Part shown: piece by piece, positions 1-8,647 of the stretch | How the letters are laid out: each line of letters opens with the position of its first letter | Position numbering within the stretch: position 1 is the stretch's first letter | Origin: Lachnospiraceae bacterium | GTDB lineage: Bacteria; Bacillota; Clostridia; Lachnospirales; Lachnospiraceae | NCBI GenBank assembly: GCA_013316825.1 | Contig: WSLY01000007.1 | Span: 1-64,000 of the forward strand | Length of the DNA: 64,000 bases | Direction of reading: 5' to 3' | The notes under the pieces: generated by a model | The model's database searches: none | What the model saw: the letters and a program-made list of their open reading frames with translations, nothing else | What the model was told of the DNA's origin: nothing | Program-made: the position numbers and the translations under genes

Positions 1-382
1 ATTGGTAGTAAATTCAGCTTGAAATCCTGCTTGTATGCCCGTAAATCAAGGCTTTTTTGAGATAATCAACCATTTTAATTATTACAACCAATAAAATATT
101 TAAAACTTTTAGAGGTTTTTCATACATATATTGGTAGATATAATTAGTAGTATAATCCCTATGGTAGTTATAACCAAAATAATCAAAAAAAAGGAAAGCT
201 TTCTCTAAAACGCACATATTACAAATAATTAGAATATGTTTTCCGTAATTAAAGGGCTCTTTTCGTGCCAAAGCGTGTGATTAAAGTACTATAAAAAATA
301 CCTCCAACACCATAAGTCCGTTATTTAGTACAGCAAATCATATAGAATAAAAACCGGAGGAAACAAAAAAACAGCAATATGT
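1..382. other. AT-rich stretch without a supported gene
   Basis: This stretch is very AT-rich and I see no convincing gene in it. A minus-strand open frame at 14-271 has low-complexity composition, no recognisable family and no clear ribosome site. The stretch ends with the ribosome site of the next small gene. Confidence 0.5.
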
Positions 383-399
383 AAAGGAGGATATGACTT

Positions 400-597
400 G
401 TGCAGCAAAATATTTTAGAGAAAGCAGCGGAATTTGTGATTTTAAAGAATGTGGTATGCGGGGAAGAGGCGGAAGAACAGATGACGGAGCTGGAATTGTC
501 AGGGCTTGATGCAGAAAAGTTAGAGTTTATGACGGCAGATGAGCGGAGAAGAGTATTAGAAGAAGCCGGACTGATACCGGATGAGTATGATTTTTGA
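400..597 (+). CDS. Small acidic protein of unknown function (65 aa)
   Basis: I do not recognise this protein. It starts at GTG 400, nine bases after a perfect AAAGGAGG at 383-390; the ATG at 393 lies too close to that site and opens a frame of only about 38 codons. The product is short and strongly acidic, with predicted helical stretches and no signal peptide or membrane segment. It stands alone, followed by a hairpin at 626-661. The strong ribosome site is the main argument that it is real. Confidence 0.55.
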   Translation: MQQNILEKAAEFVILKNVVCGEEAEEQMTELELSGLDAEKLEFMTADERRRVLEEAGLIPDEYDF

Positions 598-625
598 AAA
601 AGCAAAGTTGGTAAAATAGTAGAAA

Positions 626-661
626 GACAAAGGAGAACAGAAACAACGGTGCTCCTTTGTC
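626..661 (+). terminator. Hairpin after the small acidic gene
   Basis: Ten-base perfect arms (626-635 and 652-661, GACAAAGGAG / CTCCTTTGTC) enclose a 16-base loop. No T-tract follows, so intrinsic termination is only possible. Confidence 0.4.
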
Positions 662-709
662 ATAGCATGGAAAAACCTATTGCAATGGCTGTTTATTGTC
701 GAGACTTAC

Positions 710-1270
710 CTACTGCTTGCCGGAGTTCAGATATAGCTTTCGAACTATCGGCTGCAGAGTAAACCCTAGTGGAACAGCGACACAGACAGCTATCACAGCG
801 TTCATGCCGGAGACTATGGCTTTTTGGGAAATAGTCATCCAAACAGCAGCCAGCGGCAGGTGTAGTATAAATCGGTGGGTAATAAAGGTTTTGGACAAAT
901 ATAATATCACGTATAGTGCAGAACCGCTTACAGCACCGAGCAAGAACCGTTTCTGCTTTGTGCTGCCCTTTGCTGTTACTTTTCCACATAGCCATGCCAT
1001 GAGGAATTTAAATAGAAAGGTAAAAGGGGCGGAGGAGATATAAGCCGGATTTGTCAAATCAAAAAATGCGGAACCGATGCCGGCGGCAAGTCCGCCCTGC
1101 CACGAGCCCAAAAGCATACCGGACAACAGGCACATTACGTTGCCCATGTGCAGGCGGGTGGCGGTTATGGGCGTGGGAATAGATATCTGTAAAAAGGCGG
1201 AAGTTACATAAACAGCCGCAGACATAACACTGATCAGCGCAATTTGACTTAAGGGAATTTTCTTTTTCAT
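710..1270 (-). CDS. ECF transporter S component (vitamin uptake, candidate B6)
   Basis: This is a membrane-embedded substrate-binding (S) subunit of an energy-coupling factor transporter. The 186-residue protein is almost entirely hydrophobic, with about five to six membrane segments, and carries the family's typical stretch around MGNVMCLLSGMLLGS followed by a small-residue-rich loop. The start at 1270 is preceded by an AAAGGAG-like site; the longer frame to 1339 would run through the promoter. It is divergent from a MocR-type regulator with a shared palindromic operator. Known MocR regulators such as PdxR control vitamin B6 genes and B6-specific ECF S components are known, so pyridoxine or pyridoxal is a reasonable substrate guess. 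No EcfA or EcfT gene is nearby; group II S components use a shared module encoded elsewhere. Confidence 0.75.
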   Translation of the reverse strand: MKKKIPLSQIALISVMSAAVYVTSAFLQISIPTPITATRLHMGNVMCLLSGMLLGSWQGGLAAGIGSAFFDLTNPAYISSAPFTFLFKFLMAWLCGKVTAKGSTKQKRFLLGAVSGSALYVILYLSKTFITHRFILHLPLAAVWMTISQKAIVSGMNAVIAVCVAVPLGFTLQPIVRKLYLNSGKQ

Positions 1271-1319
1271 TGTGGGGGCTCCTTTTGAAAAACATATCAT
1301 TTTTTCTTTCATGATACTA

Positions 1320-1364
1320 TTGATAGAAAAACCATACAATGATAGAATTGTATGGCATACAATT
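1320..1364. promoter_or_regulatory. Divergent promoters with palindromic MocR operator
   Basis: A perfect inverted repeat, CCATACAAT (1332-1340) and ATTGTATGG (1347-1355) with a six-base spacer, is followed by a third copy of the half-site, CATACAATT, at 1356-1364. A plus-strand promoter fits TTGATA (1320-1325), 17 bases, TAGAAT (1343-1348), so the palindrome covers its spacer and -10. On the minus strand TTGTAT, 17 bases, TATCAT fits a promoter for the transporter gene, with its -35 inside the left arm. An inverted repeat plus a direct repeat matches what is known for MocR-family operators. Control of both genes is inferred. Confidence 0.65.
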
Positions 1365-1383
1365 TTGTAAAAGGAGAAAAGTG

Positions 1384-2775
1384 ATGCCGTTTAATTCATT
1401 TGAAGATTATCCGATGTCATGGAGACCGAAACGGGAAGAATTAGAGAAACCTTATTATCTGTCGCTTGCGGGTCTTTTGGAGCAGGAGATTGTCGAGGGA
1501 AGGCTGCAGGCGCATACCAAGCTTCCGCCGCAGCGGGAACTGGCAGATTTTTTGGATTTCAATGTAAGCACCATTACCAGAGCATACAAATTATGTGAAT
1601 TGAAAGGGCTGCTTTATGCAGTAACGGGAAGGGGCACTTTTGTTGCGTCCGGCATATGTGCAGGGGATACTTTTATAGAAAAGAAAAGCCGATGCATTGA
1701 GATGGGGATGATTAAGCCTTTTTATGAGACTAACGATATGGTTCTGGAAGCAGCGCGGGCAATTTTGAAACGCGGCGATGCAGCAGGGCTTTTAGAATAT
1801 AATAATCCGTTGGGAACGGACAGACAGCTTTGTGCGGCCGTCTGCTGGCTGCAGCGGCATGGCGTGCGCGTGGAAAAACGAGGGGTCTTAATAGCAGCAG
1901 GTGCACAGAATGCGCTGAGCGTTATTTTACTCTCTCTGTTTCAGGCGGGGGATAAGATTGCCGTTGATGAATTTACTTATACCAATTTTAAAGGGCTGGC
2001 AAATCTGCTGCAAATTCAGCTGATTGCCGTTCGCGGAGACAATTACGGTATGCTGCCGGAGGCTTTGGAAGCATTGTGTAAAAACACTGAAATACGTGGT
2101 GCATACCTTATGCCGACATGCAGTAATCCAACTGGTGCTTTTATGCCGCAGGACAGGCGTAAAGAACTGGCAGAGGTTATGATGCGTTTTAATCTGCTGC
2201 TGATAGAAGACGATATTTATTCTTTCCTTGCGCCGCAGGGAACCGTTTCTTTTTTCTCTTTCATGCCAAAGCAGACGCTTCATATCTGCAGCTTGTCTAA
2301 ATCTTTGTGTGCAGGAATGCGGGTTGCTTTTGTGGCGTTTCCGGAGCAGTACAGAGACAGGCTGGTATCCGGTATGCTTCATATGAATTTAAAAACAGTT
2401 GCTCTCAATGCGGAGATTATGGCAGAATTGATTGAAAGCGGAAAGGCGGATGAAATCGTGCAAAAAAAAATAGAACTGGCGGTGAGAAGGAATCAGATAT
2501 ATGAAAAATTTTTTCAGAAGGAGGAGGGAAATATCGCACGCTTTTTTCATTGGATGAAGCTGCCCTCTGGTCTGACAGGTGAAGAAGCAGAGCTTTTAGC
2601 GCTGCAGAATGGCGTGCATGTTTTAGGCTCCCACAGGTTTGCACAAGGAGGCGGGGAGAAGGCGGCGTTTTTGCGCCTTTCCGTTGTTTCCCCTGATACG
2701 GAGGCGGAACTTATGCGCGGGCTTAAGGTTCTGCGGAATATGCTGCAGGAGGTGCCGGTTTCCTTGTTGGTGTGA
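1384..2775 (+). CDS. MocR/GntR-type PLP-dependent transcription regulator
   Basis: This 463-residue protein has an N-terminal GntR winged helix (about residues 15-90, including the typical KLPPQRELADF stretch) fused to a fold-type I aminotransferase-like domain. The Schiff-base lysine is K306 in the SLSKS motif, and an Asn-Pro-Thr-Gly turn (NPTG) for PLP binding is present. Family members sense PLP or related amino compounds rather than catalyse transamination. The start at ATG 1384 is chosen because AAGGAG lies at 1371-1376; an upstream in-frame ATG at 1339 lies inside the operator palindrome. The divergent ECF S component suggests vitamin B6 or amino-compound uptake as the regulated function; this is inference. 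It probably also controls itself. Confidence 0.85.
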   Translation: MPFNSFEDYPMSWRPKREELEKPYYLSLAGLLEQEIVEGRLQAHTKLPPQRELADFLDFNVSTITRAYKLCELKGLLYAVTGRGTFVASGICAGDTFIEKKSRCIEMGMIKPFYETNDMVLEAARAILKRGDAAGLLEYNNPLGTDRQLCAAVCWLQRHGVRVEKRGVLIAAGAQNALSVILLSLFQAGDKIAVDEFTYTNFKGLANLLQIQLIAVRGDNYGMLPEALEALCKNTEIRGAYLMPTCSNPTGAFMPQDRRKELAEVMMRFNLLLIEDDIYSFLAPQGTVSFFSFMPKQTLHICSLSKSLCAGMRVAFVAFPEQYRDRLVSGMLHMNLKTVALNAEIMAELIESGKADEIVQKKIELAVRRNQIYEKFFQKEEGNIARFFHWMKLPSGLTGEEAELLALQNGVHVLGSHRFAQGGGEKAAFLRLSVVSPDTEAELMRGLKVLRNMLQEVPVSLLV

Positions 2776-2874
2776 GCGGTGTGAAAAACAGGGAACTGGT
2801 AGAAATAGATTGACAGAAAGCTGACAAAAATTTATCCTAAAATTAAGAAAAAGGAATTCAACAGGAGGAATATT

Positions 2875-5049
2875 ATGCCAAGAAAAGCACTTGAACCACA
2901 TATGTGGAATTTGGAAAATTTGTTTCGCTCAATTTATAATGTGCCGGTATACCAACGTCCCTATTCATGGGATAAGGAGCAGATTGAGGTATTACTGAAT
3001 GATATTTTTGAGGCGTATGAGGCTGAAGGAAAAGAAGATGGGTATTACACGGGAAATATCATTGTATATGATAAAAACGAGAAAGTAAATGGAATTATCA
3101 CGATGTATGATGTAATTGACGGTCAGCAGAGAATTGCAACTTTTTCGTTGATTCTTCTGGCAATATATGCACTGGCATTGGAAAGAAATTTTTCGGAAAC
3201 AGATAAAACAGTAAGCCATGTAAGGGAAGCTTTGTGGAAGTTTACAGATAGAAAATATAAACGAGACTTGCGTGCAGTTATGTTAAACAGTATTGAGAAG
3301 AAATGCTTTTGCGAACTATATGATAAGTGTTTTGATGAACCGACTGAGGTCATAAATTATTGCGAAAAATATCAATGCGCTTCTGATTTTGAAAAGCGTA
3401 TCATTGCTAATTTTAACTTTATTTATGACATGTTAAATTGTAAAATTCCGAAGAATCCGGATGAGGCGATTCTTGATTTTGCAGACTATATTATGCAGTA
3501 TGTACAGTTTATTGTGATAGAGGCAAACTGTAAAAAAAATAAAGTTTTTTCGATGTTTGAATCCATTAACAGTAAAGGGAAAAGACTGGAAGAAATTGAT
3601 TTGATTAAGACATATATTTTTTCCAAGCTGGATGAGGCATCATATTCGACTTATCTGAGAAGATGGGGGGATTTGATAATTAAGACGAAGGATAATCTTT
3701 ATGATTATCTGTATAATTACATAAAAGCATACTTGTGTTTTTATAGGCAGAATATTTCTGTTGTAAATTTCAAAGCTATATGCAGGCGGGAACTTTTATC
3801 TTATTTTAATGAGGCGGATGAAGCAGAAGCCCTGAAAAGACTTTTGGACGATATGTATGAAAAAGTAGACTACTACAATATGCTTTCTTCTACGGAAAAA
3901 GCATATGAGCTGGTGAAGAATACCAAGTTTAGATTTTATTATAAGATATTTACGGAGATATCCTACAAACATCCAAAGGCATTATTTTTGCGAACGCTCA
4001 TTGAATTACATGAAGGTAAACTTGCAAAGGACGCAGTTGTGGAAATTGTGACGGAAACAGTAAGTTTTATGATGAAATTTTTAACTATCAGTGGACGGGC
4101 CAGCAAGGATGTTATCACTATGTTTTCCGGCATCATGAATGATATTTATTTGAGAAATGCAGTGGATAAAGAATCCATTCTTAGCGCAATTGCTTCTGAG
4201 CTTTGGCGGCAAGGAGTGTCAGCAGAAACATTGCGGGATGGATTGAGAGGAATGGATGCTTTTGAGCAGAACAAAAAATTGACAGTAGCGTTGCTGGCGT
4301 TATATGAATCAACATCTGAAGAAAACGGAAGAGTCAAAATATCTTATGACCAAGCATATACATTGCTGAATTCTTTTAGTACAGCGTTTAGTCTGGACCA
4401 TTTGCTGGTGCAGACACCGGATAAAAATTCTTCTAAATTTCTGTATTATAAAGACGAGGAGAGAAATGCACTTGTTTTAAAGAAAGGACATGATTTTCCA
4501 AAGGAAGTGGCTGTGAATGGGATGGATTATGACATATTTACACAAAGTGTGTTAAATAAGCTGGGAAATTTACGACTCTATTACAAAGATAAAAATGCAG
4601 GGCGGCAGAATGCAATGGTTTCTTTGCAGGAGTATTCCGACTTTTGTACATATAGTCAAATGCTGGAAAGAGGAGAAAAACTGGTAAACATGTTGGTAGA
4701 TAAGTGTCTGCCGGCTCCTCAGGTAGATTTATCAAAACTGCAAGTCAATAGCAGGAAAAGTGTGGAAGCATCGCTTCCCAAAATGAGTAAGCTGATAGAA
4801 TTCGGACTTATAAAACCCGGCGATAAAATTTATGTGACAATTAGTCCTGATAATTCAGAGGCCACACTGCTGGATGATAAATATGTAGATTATAGGGGCA
4901 ATAGGATGACTTTAAATGAATGGGGGTGTAAGGTCACTGGTTGGAAGTCTATCAGAATTTATACATATGTTGCAGTAGTCGGTGAAATTGAGACATTGCA
5001 ACAAAAGAGAATATCGTATATACAAGAACATAATGAAGCGGTAAATTAA
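2875..5049 (+). CDS. DUF262/DUF1524 GmrSD-like protein with RAMA-like C-terminus
   Basis: This 724-residue protein begins with a DUF262 (ParB-like NTPase) domain, with YQRPYSW at about 26-32 and DGQQR at 82-86. The middle-to-C-terminal part looks like a DUF1524 HNH nuclease: SLDHLL with H509, then KLGNL around 562-566. Residues about 638-715 (IKPGDKIYV, later LNEWGCKVTGWKSIRIY) resemble the RAMA domain found in restriction- and modification-associated proteins. GmrS/GmrD-type enzymes cut modified phage DNA, so a one-gene type IV restriction factor is likely. The gene is clearly more AT-rich than its neighbours, which suggests transfer. A good ribosome site (AGGAGG) precedes ATG 2875. The HNH motif is divergent, so activity is not certain. 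Confidence 0.8.
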   Translation: MPRKALEPHMWNLENLFRSIYNVPVYQRPYSWDKEQIEVLLNDIFEAYEAEGKEDGYYTGNIIVYDKNEKVNGIITMYDVIDGQQRIATFSLILLAIYALALERNFSETDKTVSHVREALWKFTDRKYKRDLRAVMLNSIEKKCFCELYDKCFDEPTEVINYCEKYQCASDFEKRIIANFNFIYDMLNCKIPKNPDEAILDFADYIMQYVQFIVIEANCKKNKVFSMFESINSKGKRLEEIDLIKTYIFSKLDEASYSTYLRRWGDLIIKTKDNLYDYLYNYIKAYLCFYRQNISVVNFKAICRRELLSYFNEADEAEALKRLLDDMYEKVDYYNMLSSTEKAYELVKNTKFRFYYKIFTEISYKHPKALFLRTLIELHEGKLAKDAVVEIVTETVSFMMKFLTISGRASKDVITMFSGIMNDIYLRNAVDKESILSAIASELWRQGVSAETLRDGLRGMDAFEQNKKLTVALLALYESTSEENGRVKISYDQAYTLLNSFSTAFSLDHLLVQTPDKNSSKFLYYKDEERNALVLKKGHDFPKEVAVNGMDYDIFTQSVLNKLGNLRLYYKDKNAGRQNAMVSLQEYSDFCTYSQMLERGEKLVNMLVDKCLPAPQVDLSKLQVNSRKSVEASLPKMSKLIEFGLIKPGDKIYVTISPDNSEATLLDDKYVDYRGNRMTLNEWGCKVTGWKSIRIYTYVAVVGEIETLQQKRISYIQEHNEAVN

Positions 5050-5064
5050 AGGAGACAAAAGAAC

Positions 5065-5502
5065 ATGAAAAAATACATAAACACAGCTTTTATATATGCA
5101 GCAGCAGCGATGGCGGGCGGCGTGTTTTATCGGGAGTTTACAAAGTGGAATGGCTATTTGGGTGTGACAATGCTGGGAAAGGTGCATACACATTTATTTC
5201 TGCTGGGTATGTTCTTATTTTTGATAGTTGCGCTGTTTGCAGGGCGGATGCAACTCGAGGAAGACAAACTGTTCCACAGATTCTTTTACATTTATAACGG
5301 GGGAGTGATCCTGACGGCAGTTATGATGCTGGTACACGGTACGCTGCAGGTACTTCATGTGGAGTTGTCCAAAGGAGCGGAGGCGTCTGTTTCCGGCATT
5401 GCAGGAATCGGACATATTCTGACCGGAACGGGGCTTGTGATGCTTTTGCTTTCTCTGCGGAAACATGCGGAGGATTTGCGGAATGATAGAGAAGAACAAT
5501 AG
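5065..5502 (+). CDS. DUF2871 family four-helix membrane protein
   Basis: This 145-residue protein has four hydrophobic segments (about 8-24, 36-60, 75-100 and 110-127) and matches the DUF2871 family of small clostridial integral membrane proteins of unknown role. Conserved-looking histidines sit in KVHTH and MLVHGTLQVLH, and a GHILTGTG segment is in the last helix. It begins 15 bases after the DUF262 gene with AAAGGAGA ahead of ATG 5065. It may be read from the same transcript but has normal composition and no obvious functional link. Confidence 0.7.
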   Translation: MKKYINTAFIYAAAAMAGGVFYREFTKWNGYLGVTMLGKVHTHLFLLGMFLFLIVALFAGRMQLEEDKLFHRFFYIYNGGVILTAVMMLVHGTLQVLHVELSKGAEASVSGIAGIGHILTGTGLVMLLLSLRKHAEDLRNDREEQ

Positions 5503-5546
5503 GAGATTTTTACTGGGAAGCAGGCGTTATGGAAGGAGAGGGAAGA

Positions 5547-5978
5547 GTGAAAAGTGTAACGATGCGCGCCAATATTTCCTGTGACTGCAAATCGGTTTGG
5601 GAAATCGTGACAGATAACGTAAATTATGCATGGCGAAGCGATTTGTCTAAAATAGAGGTGTTGGGCGAAACGCGGTTTGACGAATATACGAAAAATGGGT
5701 TTATAACGCATTTTTGCATCACGGTGAAGGAGCCATGCCGTGAGTATCGGTTTGATATGGAAAATCAGAATATGTGCGGACGGTGGAAAGGCATATTTGA
5801 GGATTGCGGCGGCACGACGCGAATTACTTTTACCGAAGAAGTGCAGGCAAAGAATCCGGTTATGAATCTGTTTTTAAAGGGATACCTAAAAAAGCAGCAA
5901 GCAGCTTATATGGCAGATTTGCAGAAGGCTGTGGCAGAAAAAGCACGGATAAGAAGCATGGATAAAAGCAGCCTGTAA
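5547..5978 (+). CDS. SRPBCC-family ligand-binding protein
   Basis: A 143-residue protein with the START/SRPBCC layout: an N-terminal strand (VTMRANISCDCKSVWEIVTD), mid strands and a long C-terminal helix that ends MADLQKAVAEKA. Such helix-grip proteins bind small hydrophobic ligands; no specific substrate can be named. The start at GTG 5547 follows AAGGAG (5533-5538) by eight bases; the ATG at 5529 has no convincing ribosome site. It is convergent with the following GNAT gene, only nine bases apart. Confidence 0.7.
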   Translation: MKSVTMRANISCDCKSVWEIVTDNVNYAWRSDLSKIEVLGETRFDEYTKNGFITHFCITVKEPCREYRFDMENQNMCGRWKGIFEDCGGTTRITFTEEVQAKNPVMNLFLKGYLKKQQAAYMADLQKAVAEKARIRSMDKSSL

Positions 5979-5987
5979 AACGACAGG

Positions 5988-6491
5988 TTAAAGCAGGCGG
6001 CTGAAAAATTCCAGCTTGTAGGTGCTTTGGTCGCGCGGGTCCGTCCTCTTCTGCGTGTCGCAGTAGGAGAAGCCACAAGAAGCAATGAGGGCTTTGGAAG
6101 CTGCGTTCTGGGAACGGGCGGAGCAGATAAATTCGCGCGCGCCAAGAGACGCCGCACGCTCCATTAAAAGGCGAAGTGTCTGTTTGCCATAGCCCTTGCC
6201 GGTATAGTCCGGTCCTATGGCAATGCCGGTATCTTCGTAGACATGAGGCTTGATTTCCGTCATGCCGGCAAAGCCAATTGCCTGACCGCTTTTCTTTTCA
6301 TATATTGTATAGGCTTCATGCGTGCGCTGGAAGGATACGCTTTTTTCCATGCGTACTTTTGCAGCATCTTCACTTTCTGTCACATTCCAGAGCATATAGC
6401 GTGCGCTCTCCGGTCTCGACCAGAGATTGCGGTACAAATCCTGCCAGTCTTCTTGCTTGGCTTTTTCAAGACGAATATCTTTTGCTTCCAT
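5988..6491 (-). CDS. GNAT acetyltransferase, RimJ/RimL type
   Basis: This 167-residue protein has the GNAT fold of the RimJ/RimL group, which transfers acetyl groups from acetyl-CoA to amines, often protein N-termini. The acetyl-CoA loop reads GPDYTGKGYGKQTLRLL and is followed by the strand and helix with SQNAASKALIASCGF, typical of motif B. The length is normal. The substrate is unknown. It stands alone between two unrelated genes. Confidence 0.8.
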   Translation of the reverse strand: MEAKDIRLEKAKQEDWQDLYRNLWSRPESARYMLWNVTESEDAAKVRMEKSVSFQRTHEAYTIYEKKSGQAIGFAGMTEIKPHVYEDTGIAIGPDYTGKGYGKQTLRLLMERAASLGAREFICSARSQNAASKALIASCGFSYCDTQKRTDPRDQSTYKLEFFSRLL

Positions 6492-6517
6492 AAAATTCTG
6501 CTCCTGTCAGTTTGGAT

Positions 6518-7288
6518 TTAGCGGAGAAGCTCTACAATGGAGGTAACCAGATGGCAGTTTGGCGTGTAGGTTACACGGTAGACTGCAGCATTTTCTGCAT
6601 TCCAGTCAGTATTCCGATTCTCATTATAGAAATGCTCCTGATTGGGGGTAAAGTCAAAGTGACCGGACACAACATATACGCTGAACCAGGAGGAAGGCGT
6701 TTCGCCGGAGGGAGAAACGGGGCGGGCGCTGTATGCCGTCAGGGGCATGGGATAGCCCTGTCCGTGATCTGCAAGACCGGCGGAAGCGTAATTTTTATTG
6801 AGATATACGTCTACGGACAGCAAGTCCCGTTCTTCTATAGCGATAATATCTTCCAAGCAGCGCTGGTATTTTTCGCGTGGGTTGATATCAGCGGTGATGG
6901 CGGACAGTACAAAGCAGCAGAATAATCCCAGCACCAGTACCAGCCCAAGCTCGGTAATGGGAATTCCTTTCTTCTTAAACCGCAATCTGCAGGCTTGATA
7001 TTTGGGGTTGTGAAAAGTGGCAGCATAGAAGACCAGTGCCGACAGCCCAAAGACAGCAGTAAGAACCGATGAAAACAGAAAGATTTTTTCGAGCAGTTTA
7101 TACCAGTCGGCATATCCCTGCAGCAAAAGGGCAGCAGTATCAGCATCTGCAATATATCTTCGCAGGGTGGCAGGCTGCAAAACAAGGGTGATTGCAACTG
7201 CCGCTGCGAGAAAAGCAAATATAAAATAAATTAACCATTGCGTGTATTTCCACTGTAGCTTACGGGCTTCCTTTTTGTCGATGTTCAT
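6518..7288 (-). CDS. Membrane protein of unknown function (256 aa)
   Basis: I do not recognise this family. Starting at ATG 7288, after an AGAAAGGTG ribosome site, it encodes 256 residues with three to four hydrophobic segments: one near the N-terminus (WLIYFIFAFLAAAVAITLVL), one around residues 70-90, and one reading LGLVLVLGLFCCFVLSAIT. A soluble domain of about 110 residues follows, probably extracytoplasmic. The longer frame upstream to 7726 is not supported by a ribosome site and runs into the promoter region of the divergent gene. Confidence 0.6.
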   Translation of the reverse strand: MNIDKKEARKLQWKYTQWLIYFIFAFLAAAVAITLVLQPATLRRYIADADTAALLLQGYADWYKLLEKIFLFSSVLTAVFGLSALVFYAATFHNPKYQACRLRFKKKGIPITELGLVLVLGLFCCFVLSAITADINPREKYQRCLEDIIAIEERDLLSVDVYLNKNYASAGLADHGQGYPMPLTAYSARPVSPSGETPSSWFSVYVVSGHFDFTPNQEHFYNENRNTDWNAENAAVYRVTYTPNCHLVTSIVELLR

Positions 7289-7578
7289 AAGGCACCTTTC
7301 TCTCGTATACAGGCTTGGAAAGAATTTCTGTTTTTGTAAAGCGTCACAGGGTTTAACAGACTGTAAAACGCGTTGAACTAATTCTATTTTAGCATGTTTC
7401 GAAAGTAAGGTAAAGATAATTGCAACAGTTTTGTGTCCGGTTGCGGTCATGTCGTTTTCTTGCCTCCATGGGGGATTTGTGGTAGTATAAATAATGTGCC
7501 GGCAGCATATTTCTGCAGCCGGACAGAAGCGAAGCAATGCAAAAAGCGGCGATAACAACAAATCAGGGGTGAGCATAT

Positions 7579-8646
7579 ATGAAAATGATACACTGTGCGG
7601 ATATTCATCTGGGTTCCAAAATGGAGGCGAAGCTGCCGAAGGAAAAGGCGGATGAGCGGAAGGCGGAGGTTCGCGCTTCTTTTGAAAAAATGGTGCAGTA
7701 TGCAAAAGGCGAGGAGGTGCGGGCAATTCTTTTGGCGGGGGATGTGTTTGACTCGGACAGACCGCTCAAAAAGGATAAAGTCTTTTTTTATGATGTAGTC
7801 AGACACAATCCGGAAATTGATTTTCTCTATCTGCGCGGCAATCATGACAGTATGGAATCGTATACGGAATCTGATTTGGACAATCTGAAAACCTTTGGTG
7901 CGGAGTGGAAAAGCTACGACTATGGCGACATCACGGTAACGGGGATTGAGATGGCGCCGGAGAATGCGCTTTCACTTTATGCGTCGCTGCAGTTAAATCC
8001 GAAGCGGAAAAATATTGTGATGCTGCATGGGCAGACGGCATCCGCTGCGGAGATGGACAAGATTCATCTGGCAAAGCTGAAAAATCGATATATTGATTAT
8101 CTGGCACTTGGACATGTACATTCCTATCAGGCGGGCAGTCTGGACGAGCGGGGAACGTATGCCTACTGCGGTTGTCCGGAGGGGCGCGGTTTTGATGAAA
8201 TCGGGGAAAAAGGCTTTGTGCTTTTAGACATTGGAAATGATATAAAGTTTCGTTTGATTCCCAACGCCTGCCGGAAAATAGAAGAAATACAGGTGGACGT
8301 CAGTGATGCGGACGGAATATACAACGCATGTCAGAAGGCGCGGGAGGCGGCAAAGATGCGCTGTGCCAAAGAGGATATGCTGCGGTTAAACCTGACAGGT
8401 GAGATAGCCTTTGACAATGAGGGGCTGGCGGGAGAGGCGGAGAGACTGCTGTCTCCCTATTTCTACTTTGTCTCGGTCAAAGACAAAACCCTGCGGAAAT
8501 TTGATGTGCACGCGCTGCAGGGCGATATTTCGCTGCGAGGCGAGTTTATCCGCACCGTGCTTGCCGCTCAGGAGTACACGGATGCGCAAAAGCAGCAGAT
8601 AATAAACGCCGGATTAAAGGCGCTTTCAGGAAAGGAACCGGATTAA
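7579..8646 (+). CDS. SbcD/YhaO-like metallophosphoesterase (DNA repair nuclease)
   Basis: This 355-residue protein has the calcineurin-like phosphoesterase motifs of Mre11/SbcD: DIHLGS near residue 9, GDVFDS, RGNHD, MLHGQT and LGHVHS, which together bind the two catalytic metals. It is close to YhaO in layout, with a C-terminal capping region. The next gene, starting one base after its stop, is its SMC-like ATPase partner, as in SbcCD and YhaO/YhaN pairs. Such complexes process hairpins and blocked DNA ends. RBS-like GGGGTGAG precedes ATG 7579. A promoter is plausible around 7455-7483 (TTGCCT, 17 bases, TAGTAT). Confidence 0.85.
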   Translation: MKMIHCADIHLGSKMEAKLPKEKADERKAEVRASFEKMVQYAKGEEVRAILLAGDVFDSDRPLKKDKVFFYDVVRHNPEIDFLYLRGNHDSMESYTESDLDNLKTFGAEWKSYDYGDITVTGIEMAPENALSLYASLQLNPKRKNIVMLHGQTASAAEMDKIHLAKLKNRYIDYLALGHVHSYQAGSLDERGTYAYCGCPEGRGFDEIGEKGFVLLDIGNDIKFRLIPNACRKIEEIQVDVSDADGIYNACQKAREAAKMRCAKEDMLRLNLTGEIAFDNEGLAGEAERLLSPYFYFVSVKDKTLRKFDVHALQGDISLRGEFIRTVLAAQEYTDAQKQQIINAGLKALSGKEPD

Positions 8647-8647
8647 C

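Noticed and set aside
14..271. Minus-strand 85-codon open frame in AT-rich DNA
   Set aside because: Low-complexity Tyr/Ile/Lys-rich product, no ribosome site and no family; such frames are expected in AT-rich DNA.
1339..1383. Upstream in-frame start for the MocR regulator at 1339
   Set aside because: It lies inside the palindromic operator and -10 region; the AAGGAG at 1371-1376 fits ATG 1384.
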